A stretch of 64,000 nt of DNA, from NCBI GenBank assembly GCA_902576815.1, contig CACGWQ010000003.1:33454-97453 (forward strand). The letters run 5' to 3'. This DNA comes from an uncultured Pelagibacteraceae bacterium (GTDB lineage Bacteria; Pseudomonadota; Alphaproteobacteria; Pelagibacterales; Pelagibacteraceae). Below, piece by piece: positions 44,853 through 54,110 of this stretch. The translations under genes and the position numbers were made by a program. The notes beneath the pieces were generated by a model, which saw only the letters and a list, made by a program, of their open reading frames with translations, searched no databases and was not told the DNA's origin. How positions within the stretch are numbered: the stretch's first letter is position 1; every line of letters starts with the position of its first letter.

Positions 44853-47284
44853 TAAGCTCTTAATAAATTGTTTTCTGGATCGTAAGGACTTTCATCTAAA
44901 ATTGTAGCGTCATATTTCTCACCTAATATTTCAATTTTAAGTTTTTGTCCAACATTTGCTAATTCTGGTTTAACCATTCCTAATGCCAATGATTTTCCAA
45001 TTCTAAAACCAAAGTCTCCTCCTGTAGCTCTTCCTATAACACTTCCATTTTCATAAATTGGATTGTTCCCTAATACATCTGCATCTTTTGGATTATGAAC
45101 CTCCAAGGTAACAAGCTTGTTATCAAAGCCTTTTTCTCTCCATTTGTTCAATGCTTCAAGTCCAATAAAACTCCCTTTATTAGGGTGTATAAATCTGTCA
45201 AGACCACTTTCATAAGGTGAGTATTCAATTGATAGTTCTGTTCCAACTAATTTATACGATTTTTCTACTCTCAAACTATTCATGGCTCTAATACCATAAG
45301 GCTTTAATCCAAGATCTTGTCCCGCTTCCATAAGTTTATCAAAAATATGATTTTGATATTCAATTGGATGATGAAGTTCCCAACCTAATTCACCAACAAA
45401 GTTAACTCTCATTGCATTAACCGGGGCATAACCGACATCAACCATTTTTGCACTTAGCCATTTAAAATTCTCATTTGAAAAATCATCTTTAGAAACTCTT
45501 TGCATTAACTCTCTTGCTTTTGGACCTGAAATTACCAAAACCCCATTGCTATTGGTTAAATTTTCAAATTGTACTGAACCATCTGAAGGCATCCATTTTA
45601 AAATCCAGTCATGATCTAATCTTTGGAAGGCACCTGCTGATACTAAATAAAAGCTATCATGTGACTCTCTCATAATAGTAAATTCAGAATGAACTCCACC
45701 TTTAGTATTTAAAGCGTGACATAAATTAATTCTTCCAACTTTCTTTGGTAATTTGTTTGCAACTAAATTATCTAAAAATTCTTCTGCACCAGGTCCTTTA
45801 ATTCTACATTTTGCAAATGCAGTCATATCTAAAAGACCAACGTTTTCTTTTACGTTTTTGCATTCTTTTTCCATTGCATTAAACCATTTAGATCTTCTAA
45901 ATGACCAATCGTCTTTTTGCTCCATTCCATCAGTTGCAAAAAAATTAGGTCTTTCCCATCCAAATTTTTGACCAAACACTGCTCCTAAATTTTTCATTCT
46001 GTCATAACATGGTGCTGTTCTTAATGGTCTTGCTGCGGGTCTTTCTTCATCAGGAAAGTGAGTTATGAAAACGTGACTATAGGCTTCTTCATTTTTAGCT
46101 TTTAAATATGATTTAGAACAATAATCTCCATACCTTCTTGGTTCAACGCCAAGCATATCAATTGTTGGTTCACCATCAATGATCCATTCAGCAAGTTGCC
46201 ATCCAGCTCCACCTGCTGCAGTGATACCAAAACTATGACCTTCATTTATCCAAAAATTTTTCAATCCCCAAGCAGGTCCAACAATTGGATTACCATCAGG
46301 TGTGTAACAAATTGCACCATTATAAACTTTCTTTACACCTACTTCTCCAAAAGCAGGTACTCTATGTATTGCACCTTCAATATGAGGCGCTAATCTATCC
46401 AAATCTTCCTGAAATAATTCATACTCAGAATTTTTTGATGGTCCATCTATATAACAAGCTGGTGCACCATCTTCGTATGGTCCTAAAATTAATCCACCTG
46501 CTTCTTCTCTCATATACCATCTACTATCACTATCTCTTAAAACTCCCATCTCTGGTAATCCATCTTTTTTTCTTTTTTGAATTTCTGGATGAGGTTCGGT
46601 AACAATATATTGATGTTCTACTGGAATGACTGGAATATCTAAACCAACCATCTTTCCAGTTTGTCTTGCAAAATTTCCTGAACAAGAAATGATATGTTCA
46701 CATTCTATAGACCCTTTATCTGTTTCAACAACCCAGCCATCTTTAGTTTGTTTCATTCCAACAACATTTGTATTTCTATAAATTTCTGCTCCACTATTTC
46801 TTGCACCTGTTGCAAGTGCTTGAGTTAAATCAGCTGGTTGAATATATCCATCCTCAGGGTGTTGTATTGCACCAACTAAATCTGATGTATTACATAATGG
46901 CCATATTTCCTTAACTTGATCTGGAGTTAAAAATTTTACATCAACACCTATTGTTTGAGCAACACCAGCGTATTGAAAATATTCATCCATTCTATCTTTA
47001 GTGCTTGCTAATCTAATATTAGATACAACGCTGAAACCTACGTTCTTGCCTGTCTCTTCTTCTAAAGTTTTATACAAATTAACAGCATACTTGTGGAGTT
47101 GTCCCACAGAATAACTCATATTAAATAGTGGTAATAAGCCAGCTGCATGCCAAGTTGAGCCTGAAGTTAGTTCTTTTCTTTCAATTAAAACAACATCTGA
47201 CCAACCTTTTTTTGCTAAGTGATAAAGTGCACTAACCCCTACTACTCCACCACCAACTACAACAACTTTTGCTTTGGATTTCAT
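44852..47284 (-). CDS. Dimethylglycine/sarcosine dehydrogenase-like flavoprotein with GcvT domain
   Basis: An 810-residue protein. The N-terminal half is a DAO-type FAD oxidase: [20 protein letters not shown] and [12 protein letters not shown], whose His is the site of covalent FAD in mitochondrial DMGDH and SARDH. From about residue 420 a FAO_M/GcvT folate-binding part follows ([22 protein letters not shown]). It oxidises N-methyl glycine derivatives, forwards electrons to ETF (next genes) and the methyl group to tetrahydrofolate. Dimethylglycine and sarcosine cannot be told apart by eye. Confidence 0.9.
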   Translation of the reverse strand: MKSKAKVVVVGGGVVGVSALYHLAKKGWSDVVLIERKELTSGSTWHAAGLLPLFNMSYSVGQLHKYAVNLYKTLEEETGKNVGFSVVSNIRLASTKDRMDEYFQYAGVAQTIGVDVKFLTPDQVKEIWPLCNTSDLVGAIQHPEDGYIQPADLTQALATGARNSGAEIYRNTNVVGMKQTKDGWVVETDKGSIECEHIISCSGNFARQTGKMVGLDIPVIPVEHQYIVTEPHPEIQKRKKDGLPEMGVLRDSDSRWYMREEAGGLILGPYEDGAPACYIDGPSKNSEYELFQEDLDRLAPHIEGAIHRVPAFGEVGVKKVYNGAICYTPDGNPIVGPAWGLKNFWINEGHSFGITAAGGAGWQLAEWIIDGEPTIDMLGVEPRRYGDYCSKSYLKAKNEEAYSHVFITHFPDEERPAARPLRTAPCYDRMKNLGAVFGQKFGWERPNFFATDGMEQKDDWSFRRSKWFNAMEKECKNVKENVGLLDMTAFAKCRIKGPGAEEFLDNLVANKLPKKVGRINLCHALNTKGGVHSEFTIMRESHDSFYLVSAGAFQRLDHDWILKWMPSDGSVQFENLTNSNGVLVISGPKARELMQRVSKDDFSNENFKWLSAKMVDVGYAPVNAMRVNFVGELGWELHHPIEYQNHIFDKLMEAGQDLGLKPYGIRAMNSLRVEKSYKLVGTELSIEYSPYESGLDRFIHPNKGSFIGLEALNKWREKGFDNKLVTLEVHNPKDADVLGNNPIYENGSVIGRATGGDFGFRIGKSLALGMVKPELANVGQKLKIEILGEKYDATILDESPYDPENNLLRA

Positions 47285-47330
47285 TATCAGATTCCTACTA
47301 AATTTTAATTACTTACGAAACAAAATTCTA

Positions 47331-47534
47331 TTATTCATCATCTGCGTCACGCCAGCCCATTCTGAACATTAAATAAGCGGCAACTATAACGGAAATTGTA
47401 CCTACTACCATGCCAATATTAATCCCTACTTCACTTCCCCAAAAGTACCATCCAAGTTGAGTGGATGAAATTGTTGGAAAGCATAAAATAAACATTAGTA
47501 TTGCGTACCTAAGATACATTGGAGGCTTTTTCAT
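47331..47534 (-). CDS. Small two-helix membrane protein
   Basis: A 67-residue protein from the ATG at 47534, which overlaps the upstream stop by one base. It has two hydrophobic segments (YAILMFILCFPTISS and INIGMVVGTISVIVAAYLMF) and an acidic tail RDADDE. The upstream part of the reading frame lies inside the previous gene and is unlikely to be translated. Function unknown; co-transcribed with a secreted DUF4864-like protein. Confidence 0.6.
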   Translation of the reverse strand: MKKPPMYLRYAILMFILCFPTISSTQLGWYFWGSEVGINIGMVVGTISVIVAAYLMFRMGWRDADDE

Positions 47535-47995
47535 TATATTGATGAACCCATTGGTATTGGTTGTGAAACTGCTGTTGTTAGCCAGCAATCTAAAAGATTG
47601 CCTTCTTTATTATTCTTTTCAACTTTCCATTTAAATTTAAAATATTGTTTATCCTTATCCAAGACAACAACTTCATAAGTTGCCGTCGTACTTGATTTGT
47701 AAATTTCAGTTACAGTATTTTCTTTGTGATCAATCAACATTGAGTATGAAGCCCCCTTTAACATTCTTTTAAATCTATCTAAGGGACCTGTCATCCTTTG
47801 ATTATTGGGATGTGCAAATTCCCATGTTTGCTCAATTCCTCTATCTTTATATGGACTGTCATTTTTCATTAACGCCTTTAGTTGAATTAAAACAACTTGT
47901 TTCGGATCTATATTCACGCTTGGTTTTAAAACATCGGCAAATGAAGAATTAAAATAAAAGAATGCAATTAAAATAAATAAAATTCTGGATTTCAT
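47534..47995 (-). CDS. Secreted DUF4864-like protein
   Basis: A 153-residue protein with a signal peptide (MKSRILFILIAFFYFNSSFA). The mature part (VVLIQLKALMKNDSPYKDRGIEQTWEFAHPNNQRMTGPLDRFKRML) resembles DUF4864, an NTF2-like family found in bacteria and plants; the assignment is from memory of the pattern. Its role is unknown. A one-base overlap couples it to the two-helix membrane protein that follows. Confidence 0.6.
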   Translation of the reverse strand: MKSRILFILIAFFYFNSSFADVLKPSVNIDPKQVVLIQLKALMKNDSPYKDRGIEQTWEFAHPNNQRMTGPLDRFKRMLKGASYSMLIDHKENTVTEIYKSSTTATYEVVVLDKDKQYFKFKWKVEKNNKEGNLLDCWLTTAVSQPIPMGSSI

Positions 47996-48061
47996 ATTAT
48001 AAATTTATCTTAAATTTAAAATGAAATAAAAGGTCTTAATATCACACTTAATAATTTGATA

Positions 48062-48487
48062 TTATATAGTTTTGAATAATCTATCGTATTCGTTTTTAAT
48101 ACATTTATTAGAGATATAATAAATTTTATTTTGAGAGACTAATTTTGCTGCATTTTCATTGTGGATTCCTAGTTGCAACCATAATACATTTGCTCCAATT
48201 TCTATTGTTTGTTTTGCTATTTCCTCGGCTTCTTCGCTGGGTCTAAATACGTTAACAATTCCTACATGATCTTTTATGTCCGTTAATTTTTTATAAACTG
48301 GCTCACCATGTATTATTTTATTATCTGTTACTGGATTAACAGGAAAAACTTTGTAACCTGTATTTCTTAAATATTTCATTATTATATTGGAAGTTTTTTT
48401 TGAGTCTGGGCTTGCTCCAACAATTGCTATTGTCCGATAACTTAAATAAAGTTCTTTTATTTTTTCATCTAAAAGTGTTGTATCCAT
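48062..48487 (-). CDS. CoA-binding domain protein (YccU-like)
   Basis: A 141-residue Rossmann-fold protein: IAIVGASPDSKKTSNIIMKYLRNTGYKVFPVNPV, DIVNVFRPSE-type segment IVNVFRPSEEAEEIA, and VLWLQLGIHNENAAKL. Members bind coenzyme A through the N-terminal glycine-rich loop. It is the second of two tandem paralogues, eight bases behind the first. Biological role is not established. Confidence 0.82.
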   Translation of the reverse strand: MDTTLLDEKIKELYLSYRTIAIVGASPDSKKTSNIIMKYLRNTGYKVFPVNPVTDNKIIHGEPVYKKLTDIKDHVGIVNVFRPSEEAEEIAKQTIEIGANVLWLQLGIHNENAAKLVSQNKIYYISNKCIKNEYDRLFKTI

Positions 48488-48495
48488 AATTTGAT

Positions 48496-48945
48496 TTAAA
48501 TTTTAAGATCTAGTCGCGGTTTCCAAAATGGTCTGAAGAGTTCAATTTTTGGACATCTATTCATAACTACTTTTAAACCTGCATCTTCAGCAATTTTTGC
48601 TGCATCATGATTAATTACACCTATTTGTCCCCATAATACTTTTGCTCCAATTGATATTGCCTCTTCAGCAATTCCATAAAGATCCTCAGATTTTCTAAAT
48701 ACTTCAACCATATCAACAGGTCTATCGATAGCAGATAAATTTGGATAAACTTTCAAATTTCTGATTTCCTTTATACCTGGTTTAGGATTTACAGGTATCA
48801 TGTCATAACCAGTCTCATGCAAAACTCTTAGCACACCATAACTAAATTTAGTTTTATCTGGGCTAGCACCAACCATAGCAATTGTCTTAACTGAGCTTAA
48901 AATATCTTTTAAATATTCAGCGCTATAAGGTTCGTTATGGTTCAT
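48496..48945 (-). CDS. CoA-binding domain protein (YccU-like), paralogue
   Basis: A 149-residue relative of the next gene: IAMVGASPDKTKFSYGVLRVLHETGYDMIPVNPK, VDMVEVFRKSEDLYGIAEEA, VLWGQIGVINHDAAKIAEDAGLKVVMNRCPKIE. The conserved VMNRCPKIE tail is the usual C-terminus of the family, and is altered in its partner (ISNKCIKNE). Two bases separate it from the ferredoxin gene, so both belong to the same transcript. Confidence 0.85.
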   Translation of the reverse strand: MNHNEPYSAEYLKDILSSVKTIAMVGASPDKTKFSYGVLRVLHETGYDMIPVNPKPGIKEIRNLKVYPNLSAIDRPVDMVEVFRKSEDLYGIAEEAISIGAKVLWGQIGVINHDAAKIAEDAGLKVVMNRCPKIELFRPFWKPRLDLKI

Positions 48946-48947
48946 TT

Positions 48948-49313
48948 TTATTTTTTTTCATCCTTTTTACTTGCAATATCTGCTTTTAATTCGTGTGGCT
49001 CTAAAGGATCAAGAAAAGGATTTCGGTATAATTTATCATGACTTTCAACTCCTATCTCAATTGTGCAATCTGTTTTTGCTTTAGCGACACATAAAATAAT
49101 ATATCCATCATTTATTTGTCTGTTATTTAAAGCAACTTGAGAACGTTGATCTACTTCTCCATTTATTAGTTTAGCTGCACATGTAATACATCCTCCATAC
49201 TGACATCCGTATGGAAGATCGACACCTTGATCTCTTAATTCGTTTAATAAAGGTTTTTTTCCACTGACTTCAAATGCACTGTTATTTCTGTTTGAGATTG
49301 TAATCTTTGTCAT
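48948..49313 (-). CDS. 2Fe-2S ferredoxin (plant type)
   Basis: A 121-residue ferredoxin with the cluster ligands CQYGGCITCAAK (C-x4-C-x2-C) and a distal Cys in YIILCVAKA. Start taken at ATG 49313, which overlaps the methanethiol-oxidase-like stop (ATGA). The C-terminal extension DKLYRNPFLDPLEPHEL is acidic. It could serve the MtoX homologue just upstream or the Rieske oxygenase further upstream; no ferredoxin reductase is in the window. Confidence 0.85.
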   Translation of the reverse strand: MTKITISNRNNSAFEVSGKKPLLNELRDQGVDLPYGCQYGGCITCAAKLINGEVDQRSQVALNNRQINDGYIILCVAKAKTDCTIEIGVESHDKLYRNPFLDPLEPHELKADIASKKDEKK

Positions 49314-50662
49314 AGCCAGATGTCGCTTGTGCAATCTCCACCTGGATATCTACTTTCATGGCACCTACTAGGTCCATTTGGCTCTTTACCAAAATCAACA
49401 ATAAAATCTTTATTAATTTTCATCCCACCATTTTCAACATCACAATCAATCATAATCATTGCTCCCCCCTGTTTTCTTATTTCAGGATAAAATTGATTAT
49501 CCCAAGTAGAAAATAATGATGTTGTTACATACATCCTTTTACCATCTAAAGATAATTGATACATTTGAGGACCACCAGCAATTTTAACACCATTTACTTC
49601 TGGAGCCTTTCCTAACAAACCACCCATCCAAACTTGACCAGTTAATTTAGGATTGTGCGGATCTGAAATATCGTATTGTCTCATATCTCCATGAAGCCAA
49701 TTATTTATATAGAGATATTTATCATCCATAGAAACCAATATTGCCGACATAACTCCAGGTACAGGAATTGGCCAATCAGGATGTGGTTCATTTTCAACAT
49801 CAATTATTTTTTCCCATTCCCATTTACCTTCTTTTGATTTCCAAAAATGAATTACATTTGCACTTAGCGCAGCACCACAAAATCCATGACTACTATCAGG
49901 ATTATGCATAAATTTTACTTCTAAAGGTATTAAACCGTCTTCACCTAAATACATCGTTTGAACTGGCTCTTTTTTTTTAAAATCCCAAACATGAAGTCTT
50001 CTTCCATATTTTAAATGACCAACTTCCTCTAAATCAAATCCAGGCATGAATGTATTAGGAGCAGCCCATTCAGAACTAACCATTACATTGTGTCTTGGTT
50101 GATACCAGAAGTCATAACTAAAAGGTATGTCTCCCATTGAATTTTCCCATCTACCTACAATTTCAAAATCTTTATTTAAATGTAAATATCCTCCTGGAGC
50201 TTCTCCTCGAGCATCTCCAAGAAAAGAAATGATAATTTCAGAACCTAGGCAATGAACTGTATGCGGTCCTGATAAATTAGTTTTTTTCTTTATTTCAGAT
50301 CCATCAACTACTTTATGTATTTTAGGAGCCCTAGGATCAGATGCAGTATCAACTACATAAATGTTATTTGATCTAACACCTGGAACTAATAAATATTTTC
50401 TGCTCATATTTGAGTCGCCATGACAAGAAGAGCATGCATTCCATCCCATGTGATGCAATTCATCACCAATACCTGGCATTTCAAGTCTATGAATTACTTT
50501 AGAATAAGTTGGGCTTTGAGGATCAACATCAACTGTTGCTAAATAGTCTGGTTTTTGTATTCCCGTCCCTGTGTAGATAGCTATTGTATATAAAAGCTTT
50601 TCTTTTGGTGCTTTTATTGCTTCTGCAGGACTAGCATATCCAGGGCCACAGCATCCATCCAT
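49310..50662 (-). CDS. mtoX: Methanethiol oxidase / selenium-binding protein 1 (SELENBP1) homologue
   Basis: A 450-residue beta-propeller protein that aligns by eye with human SELENBP1 along its length: CCGPGYASPAEAIKAPKE, ATVDVDPQSPTYSKVIHRLEMP, ELHHMGWNACSSCHGD, YDFWYQPRHNVMVSSEWAAPN, LYINNWLHGDMRQYDISDP, and the C-terminal PGGDCTSDIWL. Characterised members oxidise methanethiol to formaldehyde, sulfide and peroxide, using copper. No export signal is seen, unlike periplasmic bacterial MtoX. A strong ribosome site (AAAGGAG) precedes it, and a ferredoxin gene overlaps its end. Confidence 0.9.
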   Translation of the reverse strand: MDGCCGPGYASPAEAIKAPKEKLLYTIAIYTGTGIQKPDYLATVDVDPQSPTYSKVIHRLEMPGIGDELHHMGWNACSSCHGDSNMSRKYLLVPGVRSNNIYVVDTASDPRAPKIHKVVDGSEIKKKTNLSGPHTVHCLGSEIIISFLGDARGEAPGGYLHLNKDFEIVGRWENSMGDIPFSYDFWYQPRHNVMVSSEWAAPNTFMPGFDLEEVGHLKYGRRLHVWDFKKKEPVQTMYLGEDGLIPLEVKFMHNPDSSHGFCGAALSANVIHFWKSKEGKWEWEKIIDVENEPHPDWPIPVPGVMSAILVSMDDKYLYINNWLHGDMRQYDISDPHNPKLTGQVWMGGLLGKAPEVNGVKIAGGPQMYQLSLDGKRMYVTTSLFSTWDNQFYPEIRKQGGAMIMIDCDVENGGMKINKDFIVDFGKEPNGPSRCHESRYPGGDCTSDIWL

Positions 50663-50722
50663 GATTGATTTTCTCCTTTGATTACAACTTAATCTTTTTT
50701 TTAAGTGACTTCAACTTAATGG

Positions 50723-51496
50723 TTATTTGTTTTTCCAACTTGGATTTCTTTTTTCGATAAATGCACTAATACCCTCTTTAGCATCATAAGATGACATATT
50801 AAGTGTCATCATCTTACTTGTGTAATCGTAAGCTTTACCTAATGGCATTTCTAATTGTTTATAAAAACCTTTTTTACCTATTTTGATGGTTAAATTTGAT
50901 TTTGAAGATATTTTTTTTGCAATGTCTAAAACTTTTTTATTCAAAGTTTTTGGACTGTAATGATCATTTATCAAACCTATTTCCTTTGCATATTTTGCAG
51001 TAATTGGATCTCCAGTTAAGAGCATTTCCATCATTCTTTTTCTACTAATTTTTCGACTGACAGCTACCATTGGTGTACTACAAAATAATCCAATTTTTAC
51101 TCCAGGTGTAGCAAATGTTGCTGAGTTTGTACTATATGCAAGATCACAACTAGCTGCTAATTGACAACCAGCTGCATAAGCAGCACCATGAACTTTTGCT
51201 ATTACTGGTTTGTTTCCTTCTACTATTTGCATCATTAGTTTTGAACAAAGTTTAAATAGTTTTAAATGATTAGATCTATTTTTTATACCTCTTACCTCTT
51301 TTAAGTTATGGCCTGCACTAAATCCTTTACCAGCCCCTTCTAAAATAATAACTCTAGTCTCTTTGTCGTTATCTAATTTTTTGAATGCTTTTAATAAAGA
51401 CGAAAGAGTATTGTATGATAAGGAATTATAAGTTTTTGGATCATTAATTAAAACTCTTTTAACACCAGGTGATAATTTATTTATTTTTACAGTCAC
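50723..51496 (-). CDS. Enoyl-CoA hydratase/isomerase family protein
   Basis: A 257-residue crotonase-fold protein. Oxyanion-hole segments ILEGAGKGFSAGHNLKEV (near 60) and KVHGAAYAAGCQLAASCDLAYS (near 110) are intact; of the two hydratase glutamates, the position after AAG is Cys-Gln rather than Glu, so the reaction may differ from simple hydration. It is directly adjacent to the nucleotidyltransferase gene (no gap). Substrate not predictable. Confidence 0.82.
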   Translation of the reverse strand: MTVKINKLSPGVKRVLINDPKTYNSLSYNTLSSLLKAFKKLDNDKETRVIILEGAGKGFSAGHNLKEVRGIKNRSNHLKLFKLCSKLMMQIVEGNKPVIAKVHGAAYAAGCQLAASCDLAYSTNSATFATPGVKIGLFCSTPMVAVSRKISRKRMMEMLLTGDPITAKYAKEIGLINDHYSPKTLNKKVLDIAKKISSKSNLTIKIGKKGFYKQLEMPLGKAYDYTSKMMTLNMSSYDAKEGISAFIEKRNPSWKNK

Positions 51497-51871
51497 TTAT
51501 TTTAATTTACCTTCTTCTCTCATCTTAGCTCTAATTTTAGTTGCTGAAATTTTTTGAATTTCTTCAGGTAAAACTATTTCTTCAATTTTATATCCAACAC
51601 CTCTTCCATAACAAATATTTGTAATATTAGGGACAAGCATAATTTTGAACCTACCCTCAAACTCTGGATTAAGTTTTTCCTCAATATTTTTTTTGACAGT
51701 TTCAAAATCAAATGGGTTATCATCAACACCTTGTACATCTCTAATTTGAATACATACTTGTCCTGTTTTTTTTATAATTTCCTTAAATAGAGTATAGTGA
51801 CCATCATGAAACGGTTGCCATCTTCCTAACATTTGGGCTGTTGGTTTTTTGTTATCCCATTGATACGTCAT
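51497..51871 (-). CDS. Small cytidylyltransferase-like nucleotidyltransferase
   Basis: A 124-residue protein from ATG 51871, coupled by an ATGA overlap to the kinase gene. GRWQPFHDGHYTLFKEII carries an HxGH-type active site (HDGH), and ISATKIRAKMREEG near the end resembles the ISxTxxR motif of the same superfamily. It would transfer a nucleotide to an unknown small acceptor. Together with the APS-kinase-like gene it forms a miniature two-step activation module. Confidence 0.7.
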   Translation of the reverse strand: MTYQWDNKKPTAQMLGRWQPFHDGHYTLFKEIIKKTGQVCIQIRDVQGVDDNPFDFETVKKNIEEKLNPEFEGRFKIMLVPNITNICYGRGVGYKIEEIVLPEEIQKISATKIRAKMREEGKLK

Positions 51872-52278
51872 TTTTTTATCTCCTTTAAAATCTTTGGTGC
51901 CCAAGACTTAGCATCTTGTGTGGTAACATGAAAATCATATTTTTCTGGTTTAACAAACATTTTATTAGTGTCATCAAATCTACCTTCTTTTATTGTATCT
52001 ACCCAAACTACATAATCAGCAGGAAATAAACTTCTTGCTTTAGGAGTTGGGCAAATAAAATCTGCAATCACATAATTTCCATCGTTTTTTAATTTTAAAG
52101 CAAAGTCTGCCATTCTTTTTGCTTGTCTTGTTCTTCCCTCTTCTGAAAAATCCCAATCGTTTGCAGCTTTTCTTACTTCATCTGCATTTAATCTTTTTGC
52201 ATTCAAAAAAGGAGCAAGTTCGTCAGCTAATGTAGTTTTTCCTGCACCTGGAAGTCCCATGATTAATATAATTTTCAT
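51868..52278 (-). CDS. Small APS-kinase-like P-loop kinase
   Basis: A 136-residue kinase with Walker A GLPGAGKTTLADEL at the N-terminus, LNADEVRKAANDWDFSEEGRTRQAKRMADFA and VIADFICPTPKARSLF. These match the order of motifs in adenylylsulfate kinase, but the protein is some 60 residues shorter than CysC and lacks its full C-terminal half. It may phosphorylate a different alcohol. It overlaps the nucleotidyltransferase start by four bases. Confidence 0.7.
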   Translation of the reverse strand: MKIILIMGLPGAGKTTLADELAPFLNAKRLNADEVRKAANDWDFSEEGRTRQAKRMADFALKLKNDGNYVIADFICPTPKARSLFPADYVVWVDTIKEGRFDDTNKMFVKPEKYDFHVTTQDAKSWAPKILKEIKK

Positions 52279-52293
52279 TTTTAGTTTTTAACT

Positions 52294-53469
52294 TTAAATT
52301 AAATTACCAGCAACCCACTTATGAAAATGATGTGTTGGATTGTCCATCTTTGGAGAAAAATTACCACCATTATAAGCTAGAGAGTTTCTGCCTATTTGCA
52401 TACTTTGAATTATATCTACATCTTCTTTTTGAATGTCTTCCCATTGTTTGTGATTTTTTTGTCTTAAAGTTTTATACCTTGTTGAAGTTGCCGCTTCATC
52501 TCCAACATAATAAATTTCCATATGTTCTATTGTAAACTCATGATTGATAGGCTCTAACCAATAAGCATAATAATGATCTTTGTGAATTCCTAACATTACA
52601 TTTGGAAATAGCGCTACATACTCAGCTATATTTTCCTTATCTTTAGGCCAACTAGGAAAGCATGGGAACTTTTCTTTTCCTTCAAACCTTGGATTATAGA
52701 CAACTGTTCCTTGTCCGGCGAAACGATTTGGAAGACCTTGAATATGATAATGATCCTCTAATTTTGAATAAGAATTTAATCCTGGATGAACCCAAGGCAA
52801 ATGATAGCTTTCACAATAATTTTCAATTGCAAATTTCCAATTACATTTTGCATCTAATTTAAAATAACCATAGTCGTTTGCATGATAAATTAATTCTCTA
52901 TCTTTTAAGGGCCAAAATTTTTCCCATCTTTCACTTAAAGGACTAATATAATCCTCAAATGAAATTTCATTGTTATTAATATTAATCATAATTAGATCTA
53001 ACCAAATATATGATCTTATCTCTTTTAAATTACTTTTTGATTTATCAAATTCAGGTGTTTGATGAATATTCATGCCTCCTATATGAGGTGTAGCAACTAA
53101 TTTTCCTTCTAAGTCATATGACCACGAATGATATGAGCACCTCATAACATTTCTAATTTTGCCAGCTTCTTTAACTAATTTAACTCCTCTATGACTACAA
53201 ATATTATGAAAAACTTTTATTTCTTTATTTTTTGTTCTAACAATAAGTAAGGGTATTCCAAGTAAATCAATTGGTTTCACATCACCTTCATCTGGAATAG
53301 AACTTCCAACTCCAATGACGATCCACTTATCTTCAAATAATTTTTTTCTTTCAATTAAAGTATATTCTTTACTAATGTAACATTCATTTGGTAAACCATG
53401 AGCTTCACTAATTGGTTTAGATACAATATCTAACTTTTGTTTATCTATAATATTGTAAATTTCTGACAT
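52294..53469 (-). CDS. Rieske non-haem iron oxygenase (GbcA/choline-monooxygenase-like)
   Basis: A 391-residue oxygenase alpha subunit. Rieske cluster motif CSHRG...CSYHSWSY (C-x-H and C-x2-H) near residues 92-115, and mononuclear iron site ENYCESYHLPWVH near 218, with Glu bridging as in glycine-betaine demethylase GbcA. QKxxEDIQKED segments at the C-terminus also agree. It probably removes a methyl group from a quaternary amine or hydroxylates a related compound. Co-directional with egtB and egtD and only three bases from the methyltransferase; no dedicated reductase is seen. Confidence 0.82.
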   Translation of the reverse strand: MSEIYNIIDKQKLDIVSKPISEAHGLPNECYISKEYTLIERKKLFEDKWIVIGVGSSIPDEGDVKPIDLLGIPLLIVRTKNKEIKVFHNICSHRGVKLVKEAGKIRNVMRCSYHSWSYDLEGKLVATPHIGGMNIHQTPEFDKSKSNLKEIRSYIWLDLIMININNNEISFEDYISPLSERWEKFWPLKDRELIYHANDYGYFKLDAKCNWKFAIENYCESYHLPWVHPGLNSYSKLEDHYHIQGLPNRFAGQGTVVYNPRFEGKEKFPCFPSWPKDKENIAEYVALFPNVMLGIHKDHYYAYWLEPINHEFTIEHMEIYYVGDEAATSTRYKTLRQKNHKQWEDIQKEDVDIIQSMQIGRNSLAYNGGNFSPKMDNPTHHFHKWVAGNLI

Positions 53470-53472
53470 GGT

Positions 53473-54102
53473 TTATTTTATCACTTGATATAACCCTAAC
53501 CAAGCATTTACGTCTTTGCTCGCAATGTAATCTGATTTAAAAAATTTTATTTCTTTCCATTTATTTTGCTCTTTAAGTTGTTCAATTTTTTTATCAAAAC
53601 CATATTCTTCATGTATTCCCTCATTAATAGTAAAACAGATAAATCCATCATTCTTTGTAATCCTGATAAATTCCTCCAAAGCTGGTGGCTTTACATGTCC
53701 AAAAGTAAATGTACCAACACACATAACAGAGTCATATTCGTCATCTTTTTTGTTAATGGGTTTATTCAAGTCTACTTGTTCAAGCTTTTTATAAAGATCA
53801 TTTGGTACTAATTCTAATAACTTTTTTGAAAGATCTGCCCCATGAAAATTTTTAAAACCATATTTTTTTAATTCAACACCCACCAATCCAGTTCCGCAAC
53901 CAGCATCATAAATTTTTGCGTCTTTGTTTTTTTGGAATTCTGAAAATACTTTTGTTGTTTCTTTTGGTCCGGTGTAATTCCAATCGACCATATCCTTATC
54001 ATATTTATTACCATCTCCCCATTCATCGTAATATTTCATCACTTCATCGGTGTCTTTTAACTTATAAATGGGAATTTTGTTACCTACGTCTTTTTGAGCC
54101 AT
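53473..54102 (-). CDS. Class I SAM-dependent methyltransferase
   Basis: A 209-residue methyltransferase with motif I IYDAGCGTGLVGVELKKYGF near residue 62, acidic motif II GADLSK, and post-I DSVMCVGTFTFGHV. The N-terminal WGDGNKYDKDMVDWNYTGP extends before the fold. It lies between egtD (8 bases) and the Rieske oxygenase (3 bases). It may methylate an intermediate of the same pathway; substrate unknown. Confidence 0.82.
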   Translation of the reverse strand: MAQKDVGNKIPIYKLKDTDEVMKYYDEWGDGNKYDKDMVDWNYTGPKETTKVFSEFQKNKDAKIYDAGCGTGLVGVELKKYGFKNFHGADLSKKLLELVPNDLYKKLEQVDLNKPINKKDDEYDSVMCVGTFTFGHVKPPALEEFIRITKNDGFICFTINEGIHEEYGFDKKIEQLKEQNKWKEIKFFKSDYIASKDVNAWLGLYQVIK

Positions 54103-54110
54103 AATAAAAC

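Noticed and set aside
46196..46602. Plus-strand frames inside the dimethylglycine-dehydrogenase-like gene
   Set aside because: They are antisense shadows with low-complexity translations and no start signals.
47285..47330. Glycine riboswitch ahead of the dimethylglycine-dehydrogenase-like gene
   Set aside because: Only 46 bases separate the genes, too short for a glycine aptamer.
50663..50722. Inverted repeat around ACTTAA...TTAAGT between the enoyl-CoA hydratase and mtoX genes
   Set aside because: The stem is short and A+T-rich, and similar repeats are expected by chance in this base composition.
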